Positions 10,779-22,800 of a stretch of 64,000 nucleotides of DNA are shown here, in pieces (position 1 is the first letter of the stretch; every line of letters begins with the position of its first letter). The notes beneath the pieces are model-generated. The model was not told the DNA's origin. It was given only the letters and a program-made list of their open reading frames with translations, and searched no databases. The DNA lies in NCBI GenBank assembly GCA_016165875.1, contig JABBOT010000003.1:21550873-21614872 (forward strand), written 5' to 3'. Both the position numbers and the translations under genes were made by a program. This DNA comes from Acanthopleura granulata (Eukaryota; Mollusca; Polyplacophora; Chitonida; Chitonidae).

Positions 10779-13700
10779 CTGCGAGGCAAAACAGAGAAAG
10801 TATATGTGATGTGCCTAGGGGATATATTACAGTTTGAAGAGTTAAAATTTAGTTTGCTTGCCTTTGTTTGTTAATGTCAATCAATGTAAAAAATATACCA
10901 TTTGTGACACGTGAGAAATAAAAAGGATTTATCGGAAGTGTTTCTTGTAATCTACAGTAGGAAGCCATTTCTACATGCTATCCAAACAGTAGCCGTTATT
11001 ACTACATGATTAAGAGGCTGTTAACCTCGCAGAATCCCAATACGCGTACAGATGTCAATTCTAAAAAGGACAGTTGCCATCTAACGGATGGAACCATTTC
11101 CATTTCATTAACCAGACAACTTATTCGTATAACCTGATACAAACAGCTAGCACGATGGCACGTACAATATAGCCTGGAAGTCGTCTCTCCAAATATGTAA
11201 TGGTGAAAACACCCATCAGATACTCCAGACATGCATTACTGAATGCATTCTATCATTGGATCCAGATATATACTGCTAAAATTCGTCTTGGCACCATCCA
11301 AGTATGCGTCACTGAATCTGTCAATAGACTGATCAAATGTGCCCTGCCGAGAACCATTAACAGTTTATCCAAAATGCAATATTGTGGAAACAATGACCAG
11401 ATATTCCAAATATTCACTCAGGTTATACAAATATGCAGTATTTTTAAAACTATCAGAACCAGAATGTATGGCAGTGGCACATATTTACTGTAGCGACACA
11501 ACGTTCCGGATAGGTTTTTAGCTGGCCTTTTCCAAGTCAACTGAATCACATGATCTGAACTAATACTATTCCCGTTCAACACTGGTGAACTTGACAACAA
11601 TGACCGCCATAGGCCAAGTGTTTTCTATGATGTTATGATTATGAAGCCTACAGTCTTGTGTCCTTGTGTCAGACAGACACGGTTAGACCAGTGTGCTTCT
11701 TATTCTCTTCCCTAGTCGATACTAATCAAGGGAGGTCGGTGGCAATGGGGCGGGAGGTACAGAAAATACCGAAATGATTAAAATGAAATCAGCGGGCTTT
11801 CTTGTGACCTGTTGAAAGCCAGGACGAAGCTTACCTATACCAGTACATCAAAGGCCGAAACAATTCTGGACTTTTCTACGTGAATACAAAAGTATAAATA
11901 GTGTTCACTAGCTGCAAGGAAGTACATCATTTTGCGTCACGAATTTGTTAACGCGTACGCGATATCGTCCGGATTGGTTGTAAAACTGTGTGATAGGTGG
12001 AGATTCAGTATCTGCAGTAAATCGATCGTCCATACGACACAACGGAGTTTTTGAGATTTTGAAGATAAGAAAAGGCTTCCTGCCATGGGGCAGATATGCC
12101 TAGTTAACAATCATGCGGAAATGACACAGTATATACCCTGCCTTCCGTAAGGACGGAAGACGCTTTCGTAAGCGGGTTAGTAATCTGAAGAAGTGATCAG
12201 ATTTTGCTGTTATGAATTTATTTATTTATGATTTATCTCTGTGTTGGTCAATCGTAGGCATAACATCTGTATATATTGTCGCAAACTTTTTTCTAGCCTC
12301 GAGCACAACCGCCGTCGAATATGAAGATCGCTATCAAGATTTACAAACAGAATACTGGTTGAATTATATATGACGTAGCGAGTACAAGTGTGGTATTTTT
12401 CCATATGTCCGCTGGAAACAAAAACGAAGTAAATGTCATACAGCAAATTATTGGCAAATTGCACATCACTAAGCGAACGTACCTGATTAAAAGCCATATA
12501 TACAGAGTTAAGTTGAAAATATAAAGAACTACGGCCGATTCCACTGAAACTTGCTTAACTTATTTTGACTAGTGACATTGTCACGACGCTTATTTTTAGA
12601 TAAGTTGAAATTGCTGCACATCTTTTTATGGTAACATTTAGGTGGGTAAAATTTTTATGACTAAAGCCCCCATGTAAGCTCTTATTTTTAATCGTCTCGT
12701 AAATCTTAAAACAGTCACAAACAGCTTTGCCAGAATTGAACGATCCTCAACATATCTCGCTCTGTGGATTTGATCCCACTTACTCTCTAGTTCAGAGTCT
12801 GACGAGTTTTTCTCTTCGTGGAAAATAGTGACAAACTGTGATACTGGCTACGTCGGAGCAATGTTTAATGTGACAAGACTTATGAGTTCTGAATGGACGA
12901 TAGCAAAAAACCCTAAACCGGGGTACAAATAACTATGATTTGAGGGAGCAGGAAGTATGCTGACAACACAACATCTTGAGTAACTCTACTCTAAATCAGT
13001 GACGTCTAATGAATTGCAATTCACATTACTGCGTTTTACACCTAAAAAAATGATGACTGCTTAACCCATGTAGCTAGCAGGGTGTCGGTTCATTCTCTTT
13101 AAACATTTGCATGAATGAAAATGGCGGCCACACAGTTCCTGATATCCAGAATGCAAAGCGAAACACTTCGTGCAAGCCACTTACTTATATTCAGACATAG
13201 TACATGTATATCTTATTCGGTTTTGGCCGTAATATATTTTCGTCGGAATTAATCGCACGAGACTTCAGTTTTGTCAGAACTGCACAAAGCCCGACTTTCC
13301 AATACATGGTATAAGGCTGAACACAAAACAGCTATGCAAATTTTACCCTCTGTCGACATTGGGTATAAGACAATACAAGACCAGTTTTACCTCTGTCTAC
13401 AAAGACACTATGTCCACTCGGATAACTGAGATCCATTTTGCTCTCTACCAATTTAGGACCACTTGAACACTTGTACTTTGCCGATAAATATGCATGATGC
13501 ATGTGTGCGTCTATATGCTGATCTACTTACCCGTCGCTTGTGTACTGAATGGCGACCATTCATGACAGAAAAACGTGCTTTCCGACGACAGTTTTCAAAA
13601 ATGATACCTTATTGTATGGGCTGCAGTTTCCATAATGTATGACATATCCGGTTTCCGGTACGTTGCAAGGAACATACAGTCTGAGTCAAACTGGTATAAA

Positions 13701-14394
13701 ATCAATGCAAATATCTACCTGTTTTCCACATGATTGCAGTGTGGGCCTACTAGTACAGTATAGGACCCATGTAAAAATTTGAGATCACAGCGCAGAATAC
13801 CTTAGGCGCATGGTAACTAATGGATTTTACCGGCTGAAGGCTCTTGTATATATTGACACAAGCGAGTCAGTGGCATAAGGCGATGACACCACAGCTTGGT
13901 ACAGACAGATAATCTTACTTAGATGATACGTATTCCTAGAAGGTGCACCAGGGACATACTAATAACGTTACCTAGTATGTTTGGTGGTCTTCAGGTTGCA
14001 GCCGGAAACTTTAAATTGTCCAAGGGAAGGCCTCAATGCAAGAACACGGGAACCGGCCAATTTGTTACCCACAAACAACGACACGGATTGTCTATATTTC
14101 AGTCAAGTCTGTTGATCAACCTATTAGACTGTGAATGACAGAGGGATATTGATATCTCTGCCTATCTCTTCATCCCACCATTGTCCCTGCCAATATCTAA
14201 TCTCTGTCGCTATTTATAGAGACGGCTGAAGATAATGGACACTTAGGTAAATCCTCCCTAGCAGATCCCAAACAATGTCTACAATACCGCAGCTGCATAC
14301 AGGCCTCTATCTAGTAAACCAATAAACAGGTATATCTGCATGGAGATGAAAATACAGGATACACAGTCAGCTGTGTCCGAAGAGACACATTTAT

Positions 14395-15000
14395 ACATCA
14401 TTTATACAGGGAGAGTGGAATCAACTGGACAAGGCAGTGGTAGCCGACAGAAACATTTGTATTGTACAGAAGCGATTATTGTCGACAGATGCACGTGTAT
14501 TAATGGCAAACATATGTATTAGAGAACATATATTGCTTAGAATCGATTGTATAGGCTACTCAAACACGTGTATTGTAGAGAAGCGATGGTAATCGCCAAA
14601 TATACGTGTGTTCAATGAAAACAGATGTGTGTTAGAGGAAAAGTTTTGGGCAGAATCGGTTAATTGTATAGCCGACTGAGAGACGTTTATTGTACGGAAC
14701 GGGTAGTTTACATATACAGGTGTCCTTGCTTGTTCTTGTCTTAGAGAACACGTATTGTGCAGCATCAGTTGGGAAGCCGACACAAACATGTGTAACGTAC
14801 GGACCAGTAGTCGACAGATGCACGTTTATTCGATGAAAAGAGATGTATTAGAGGATATTACTGAACAGAAATGGCTGTATAGCCGATTGAAACACGTGTA
14901 TCAGATAAAAGCAGTTTAATCAGAACAACATGCATTGTATAGAAGCGTTGCAGCCAACAAAGATATGTAAATTGGACAGAAACACACGTGTTGAACTAAG
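14395..15000. repeat. Degenerate tandem repeat, period about 110 bp
   Basis: The block gacagatgcacgt, followed by tatt and then gatgtattagag, recurs with drift at about 14486, 14598, 14707, 14815 and 14957. Copies share alternating agaagcgat, tatagccga and cacgtgta segments. The sequence CACGTG occurs at 14492, 14565, 14893 and 14985. There is no open frame through it. Confidence 0.6.
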
Positions 15001-16207
15001 CTAGCTGCAACATGCAAAAATAAAGGTATCTTGGACAGAACCAGTGGGATCGTTAGAAACGCGTGATTTGCTGAGTTCTGGACAAAACAGAATTCAGCAA
15101 TATATGTATTGGCCTGAGTCAATTATTCTGGGTAAAAAATAATATCATACACACAAGAACCTTTTAATTGTATCATTGCATGTACGGAAATTAACAAGAG
15201 ATATTGAAATGCACAAGAAATTTTACATGATTTATATATAAAATCAGACGGTGTTCTGGGCAAAGCCATATGTACTAAGTGGTTTAGAATCTTCGCGAAG
15301 GGCTGATAGATAGAATCAATTTTTGGCATTTCATGAAACATATTAATTATTAGTAAAACGCGATATGATTTATGTGTACAACGGATGCTGTATAAAATAG
15401 AATTAAGGACCGAAGGCTAAAGCATTGTATTGCTACATCATAATTATTGATGACGCACGATGGGAATGTGTAAAAATGCTCTATTATACTGCTGATACCA
15501 AAAGTCCAGATCATCCCCCTTTTGAGTTTACTGACGGTGTTCTAAAACCAAAGAGATCATGGGAAGAGAAGATCAAAGAGCGGAAGTCAGTTAGTCCAAA
15601 AATAAATTCCAATATCTCATCTATTAACAACTACACATGCTCCGTTAAAAATGTAATTCATTTCTAGAAAAGACAATAAGGTTTGGAACTCCAGTCGGAA
15701 AATAATCTAGTAGAAAGTTGAGAAGGCGATTCTTTGTTTACTACATAAACATGTGCCTCTCCATATGAGGCCTTTGCACCGTTAGCTCACCATAAAGAAT
15801 AGGCTAAAACTGCAAGCTCGCCGTAACCCATAAAAACTGATATATATACAGTTTTCTATAGGTATATTTATCCTGTGAGTTAAATAATAACGTTTTAAAT
15901 GAACGTAATAGGCCGTTCAATATATAATGCGACAAGCACAATCCAAAAGTATACATTGTGTCCATAACGTAAATGAAGATCGGCGCCTGAAGCTGAACGC
16001 CGATTTAAAAGTCATGTTTGGTACAGCTGTAATAGTTTGACACGGAGATATAATATACAGTATACTTACATATCAACTTCCATGTCAGAAACAAAGCATT
16101 ATACCATTAGTACACAAACAATTAAGGACTTCATTAGTCACCCAGTCTTGTTTCGATTCTAATGGCGTAAAATGTCTACTGTTTTGCCTTCTGGGTGATT
16201 GTAGGTG

Positions 16208-16338
16208 AAAAAAGTGGGTCTGGTATAACAACCTGTGGACGGTCGTGCACGGTTTCCTCTCACCATAATGCTGGCCACCGTCGTACAAGTGAAATAACTG
16301 CCTATACAGCGTAAAACACCAAATACATAAATAAATGA
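16208..16338 (+). mobile_element. 5'-truncated, diverged SINE copy
   Basis: Recognisable blocks are caacctgtggacggtcgtg, tcaccataatgctggccacc, gtcgtacaagtgaaataa, gcgtaaaacacc and an aataaat tail. The tRNA head is absent and the cttgagtacgg block is rearranged. Confidence 0.75.
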
Positions 16339-19259
16339 AAAAACTTTGCCTCTAGCATAATGCTCAGTTATTTTCGATTTTACATATGTATAGCTGTATG
16401 AAAATGTAATATTTCACCCCATAATGTGGGACTCTGAGTGAGAAAGCTGCGCCTCTGACCTATGCAGGTTACATGGTGTCGCAAACAAGCTTGATGTCAA
16501 TGAATATATTGTTTGCTCGCTGGGGTGAGTTGTTTAAGAGGCTTGGTGTAATAACTATAACGCACATCGTGAGTATGTGAGGGACTCTGCTCAAATAAGT
16601 TTTAGTCATATCAGTGTAACAATTGCTTAGTGTTATTCTTAACGACTGCACCTAGAACGTGCGGTCACGATGTCCGACGGTCGAGTAAGGGTCGTTTTAA
16701 AGGCCTTCCTCATTTGTCTGGTTTTGTGACCGACATATAAGAGGGAACGCTGTTAACGGTCGTCCTTGTGCAACATTCGGGGGAATGTGAGCGGTGGCCA
16801 TGTACTACATGTATAGACTGTAAACAGGGGAGGTCGTGGGAATGACGAAATGCCACCACTGACTTTTCTATATGGAAATGAACTACCAGTACCAGACTAA
16901 AAGAAACATGGAAAGATATTTCATTGATGCCCTAATTCCAAAAATGTACTCTTTCGAAGGGCACAAATATTGGGATTGATTTCAGTATAGCTGTTAAACC
17001 TATCTGATCGGCGCAAAAGTGTATAAGCATGCCCACTTCCACTTAATGTACAGGGCTCAAATCGGAATTTGGGAGTCATCCACTATATAATGTCATGGTA
17101 AATATATGCCTATTTACGCCTTCGTTGTCTTGTTAACTCAAAACTAACTCAGGCAGTTACATCATCGACTTAGGTCTACATGTTCTTAACAACGTAATGA
17201 CTCATAAACACACCAGTGGTCAGCTGTTTATTGCAAGGAAAAAATCTTGTGAGTGTACAGACACAATAACACATTGCACAAGAGAAAACTTGTATTGTTA
17301 TAATGATCTGTAAATATATATAGCACAACTTGTCCAAGAATGTCACTTGATGCATGGTAGTTTTCATGCTGACAAAGGTCAGAAAGAAGCAAAAAATGCA
17401 GGGAGCCGTGAACGAAAATGTGTTCTTCATATAAGCATTCTCCATGGGATGGAATTGTTGTACGCGCTGTGCAGACGTATACCAGGCGTAATAATCACGA
17501 TAAATGTACTATTAGGTTTACAAGAGTTTCAAATCCCAACGTATTGGAATGGCCGATCAAAATATAAAGGGAGTGTATGCCCCATATAAGTCACTATCAT
17601 TTATGATGTCGGAAAATAACTTGTTAAAGGCATAGCATATGTCTATGTTATTTACGACCTAGAAAATCTCTTACAGTTTCTCCTTACCTTATCATGAAAC
17701 CCAAACACGGTTTAAATCTAGTATTCGCTCATTCCCATGTCATAAGTCTGTGAAAGTTCTATGTCTATAACGACAGTATACTGTCAATTTATCCATCATC
17801 CAGCCATCACAAAAGTCAGCAGCATAATATCAGTATATTCCAGTCAGTTTGCCCAGTTCCGGTGTGGGATGAACTGAAACAGGAACTAGTTCCCCAAGTC
17901 ATATGACCAGGGCAGGACGATAAAGTATAGCAGACCAGCATAAGAGGGAGTATTTACACGAAAAGGCAATGGGAGAAATTAACTCGTCTAAGTATTTGTG
18001 CCGGCGGCGAAGTGTTACAAATACATGCCGGGGATTTCTGATCACAATCCAAAACTTTTCCCCCTCCCCATAAACACCCACACAACCTGGGCCAGTGCAT
18101 GGCCGGTTAGCGCCAAAAGATTAACCAAACAACTTAAATAATCTACACATGTATATATGTAGCTTATATATCTGACGAGAAACCAAGTAAATAATCTACA
18201 CTAAAAACTTCGCATCACAAGAATAACACATGCCCGGTAATTTTTATCATCAGTAGAAATAGACGTATGAAAACCTTAGATAGACAACCATGAAACCCAA
18301 GCGAAATGAGGAAGGTGTAATCTCAACATATACGCAGTAGGTATATTTCTAATTTGCAATGTTAAAATTTCTTGATAATGTTGCCAAATACATGTCATTA
18401 GCAAATAAAATTTTGCACACCAGTTAATGTTCCGCCTGCTTGCTATTCTGGATGTATACCGAGGTCAGCTATATGTGTACAGTGGCTTAGGCGTAAATTA
18501 AAAATAGGCCTATCGTTACTTACCATCCACAACAGACAACTCTCAGCTGCATGAAATCCTTTACGACTCCCCCACAGACTATTATACAAAATCTTACAGT
18601 ATGGAGTATGAGAAAAAACAGCAGTCCACAAAGTACAAACTTTTAGAGCAGCCATGTGAGCCGTTTATGTCTAACATAAAATTAGGTCGAAAACTAAAGA
18701 GGTGTCCTATATATACCCTAAATATACGTGAAAACACCCTCACAAATGCTAAAGTGGATTTGCGAAACACGACAAGCGCATTGCGGAAAATTAATATCCA
18801 CATTTAGGAACATAAAATGCAAGTGCCTCAAAAGTACGGAAACCAGTGATGCATGCTCGAGAACATAGAGGCACGGGCTCTGTATTCGTGCGTAATTATT
18901 TTATTCGTGACAAACACAATGCTTCCACGAAAATTTCGGACCTTGAGTTTGGAAAGCCTTGATTCTGCTGTATTTATAGAGCTTACAAATATCTATTTAC
19001 TCCCAGAGCAGTTAATCTACATAGCTATAATTCTGTAAGCGGAAATTCTCTCGATCAGATATTTGTCTCTACATCCCCCAAACAGCTGGTGTATATTTTG
19101 GACGTTGTATTTAGACATATCTTCAGCATGGAAAACGCCTGGTGAGGCATTGAGTGCTATTCTCGAGCTATTCTTGCCCATGAGACGATGTCGAGGCCCA
19201 ATGAGTCTCTAAGTTGTCTTGCCTTAAATCTTTTTTATCAAAGCAGCTGAATAGAGTCA

Positions 19260-19800
19260 GAAACACTGACTGACACAAAGCTTCCATGTGCAGATGACCA
19301 TAGAGAAGATGCTGAATGTAAGAATGTTTCAATGCAATTTTCAATGCAAGCATGACCAAAGACCAAATGCTGAAATGTAAGATTGGTCCAGTGCAAAAAA
19401 CAATTATCAGCATGTAAAGTACACACAAATCTTCCATGGACACTAGATCAAACGACTAATGCTGAAATGTAAGAAAAATAATCATTGACACGTAAAAGTA
19501 CACACAAAGCTTCCATGATCACACGAGGTCAGGTCTAGAAATGTAAGACTGCCCCACTGCTAAAAAACAATTACTGACACCACCATACACACACCGTAAT
19601 CGTCCATGAGCACATGGTCAAGGGACAGACAAGAATGTAAGATTGTTTAAGTGCAAAAATAACTTATGACATGTATAGATCGCAGACGAGGCATTTGTGA
19701 GCTCATTAACAAAATGAATGTAGAATTGGAGGATTTTTCGGCGAAAGAACAATTATTGACGTAAGTCACACGTAAGCAAAGTTTCCATGAGCACATAGGC
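19260..19800. repeat. Degenerate tandem repeat, period about 80-90 bp
   Basis: The phrase cacaaagcttccatg recurs in altered form at 19281, 19431, 19510, 19601 and 19782, with gaaatgtaagattg and caattattgacac placed regularly between. The spacings (150, 79, 91 and 181 bp) fit a unit of about 80-90 bp with some units lost or decayed. It does not encode a continuous protein. Confidence 0.65.
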
Positions 19801-22800
19801 ACATAACGACAGGTGTTGACTTTCCAGTCACTGATTGATCATATACTACATATGTGACTCACCTGAAAAGAGATCTGAGTCATGAACACTTCGCTGTTTA
19901 TAACAGGCCTACAATATACAGGGTATAAACCACAATTTTTGGTTGCTCGATAGTTTATACACAGAAGTGCACGAGGACTCCTTGTCAGATACGATGAATG
20001 AGACTGTTTACTACATGACATCCAAATCGCATGTCTTTAATTTAAGTCTTTTTCTTTTCTTTTCATTTGATTTTGTTTTGTTTTGCTTTTTTCTTAGGTT
20101 TGCATGCATGGGCCACAGAAAATCTGTATTTGCAGCTGAGTGTTTGTTATATTTATACTGATCCATGAATGTAGCGTGTCTATAAATGTAATTCAAATAC
20201 AAATCAGTTAAAGCTAAATGTAAATAGCGGAAATATTCGACTATCTGCCAAAATATTTCCATGTTTGAAACTTTTCTTTCACTTCTAAATTACACCTTCC
20301 TACATAAGGGTTTTCGTCTGGTAAACTTTGCGGAATCGATTATATGTAAGCGCACTATACATACAGTTATAGGGCTAATAATAGATTAAATAGACGACAG
20401 AATCTGTGTTACAGAGTTAACTGATCAGCGTCGTTATATATGATAACCAAACTGACTCGAGAACATAAGTTGAGAAAGGTTACAAATAGAGTTTAGAGAT
20501 AAATATCATCGTGATCTGTGATCGCACAAAGCTCATAACCATTTCATTATCGACACAACCACGTATCCATGTATGGTTTTCTACTTCGTATACAGCCAAA
20601 CTTATCGATTGCAGAAGTCATATGTATATATTTAGACTACCAGTATATACCAGTTTTCCACAGACAACAAAAACTGAGTGCAAGTTTCGTCCAGAAGGCA
20701 AGTCTCAACATTACTGGCTATACTGAGCATAATATATTACATGCATACGTAGATGCAATGAATTAAGGGCAGTATGTACTTTGGGGCCATTGCGATGATG
20801 TACACTGTCAGTGAGCACTCTTCGAATTTCCATAGGAAAATTTTTAATTTGAATTTTATATAGAGGAGTATTTAGGAAGCGACACTTTTTATACCACCTT
20901 TACATAGCAAGAAATTTCACAAAATATTTTTTATGGTGGGACTATATTTTCTAAACACTTTTTACATTGTTTTGAGCGCCTAGAAATCCATCCTGTTTTC
21001 ATTATATTCCGTATAGACAGATAGAGGAAATTGTTATAGGATGACAGTGATGTGACATCACATCACTCAGCTCTGGTCCAAATTTGCAACCGTACTTTAT
21101 CCCATTTTAAATGTATTTTCATGACGCAGCAAAAAGTCTAAAAAGAAAATATAAATGATCTTTGCTCGGTGCTCGGAATAGCACTGACTTCGTCACATCG
21201 TTTATATTTACGTCCATGGGCTAAATCAGATGCACAACATACTCGAGTATAAGTTGCGCAGAAATGAGTCTTTGATCATCCACACACAATTTTATATCTA
21301 TAACTGCTCTCCCTAAACATAAGGTGGACTTTTATACTGCCGTGACAGATGTGAAATATGAAGGTAAACAGTTTGTCAAAATGTCAATTTGTACGATGAT
21401 ATATGCCATACATGATTGAAAGTATAAAGAAAGATTCGCATGTGTGGTGTGGATACGTAACGTTATACCACAGGCTTTGTTTGTGGCTACAGAGGACTAG
21501 GACGTTACACAGGCTTACCAGCTGCATGTCACGAGCATGCCACAGAAACGAACTGAAACGGAGACGATCTTGTTCTGGGAGTACATGTATATAAGCAGTG
21601 CTTCAGGATGGCTCGGAAATCAGATGAACACATGTCCGTTCAACAACCTTCCTCAAGCAGCCATTAAACGATCACAAATAAATTGCGCTGTATTTATAGT
21701 GATTATATTACGGCTGGTAGTCTATAGGTCTATACGTAAAAAAGAAAATGAAGTTTATACCCACATGTACACAAATAAAACAAATATACCGTATTAATTT
21801 CTCGTCCAAAGGAAGCTATTAATATCTTATATGGCATGTGATCCGCTTATATAGAACGTCATTATTTAAGTCGCACGATTTCCTTGCATAAGCCTTCCTA
21901 TCATCTATAGCTGTTAAGTAAAAATATCCAGTCGATATTCGAAAGGATCAAAATATTTACTGTTGCATGTTTTGGCCCTTTCCTACAGAAACGGTGAGTC
22001 TTTCTTTTTCCCTTTAACACCTATATACGCCAAAGGTCCCCGACAATCCAGTAAATTGTCTCGTAATAGTAAAGAATGCCCTTCGATAGCAGATATATGT
22101 ATAAAATTAACCTCAAATTAATCTCGTTGCCAATATATAGTCCATAAATATTACTCTTCTTACATTCTATGCACACAATTTAAATGCAATTATATTATAT
22201 TTCATAAGCGAGTTCCATCTCCGCAGTCCGATTTCCCACAAATATTATGAGAATTTAAGCAGTGATATGGAGCCAGTCCCGGCAGGGGGAGGGGGGGGTC
22301 GCCCACGGCAATAAAAATCTGTATGCATGGTTGTTAAGGCTATCGCTTTTGTTACCACGGCTAGTTGTTGGGTCCTTAAAACGTCAATATCTTGTAAAGA
22401 TTTAGTAAAGGCTCGATGAAATATATCAAATCAAATTTAATTTGTTGGTTGGATCTGCCAATCTTTTGGTGAAGTATAACATATCAGGCAGTTTGATACC
22501 GGAATTCTGTTTGTGTGAATAGTGGGCACCGTATACTGTTTGTGCAGTCTTCTCGAGGTCGTTTGAACAACATATTCTCTTTTCGTCTGCACAAGATTTC
22601 TTTTTGCCAAAAGCAAAAATATTACCTTATTGAAAAAAAATCAGACGGTGGTAAATGATGTGATACAATACACTAAGAGTGTTTATTACTTCATGTACAT
22701 GCATGTGTGCTATGCTCGAACCGCATGACAGGGTCAGCAGGTCCTTCGTTGTTGCAACCTTTCTGCACTGAATTTGCGTGTCTCTGGCGGCTTTATTCAC

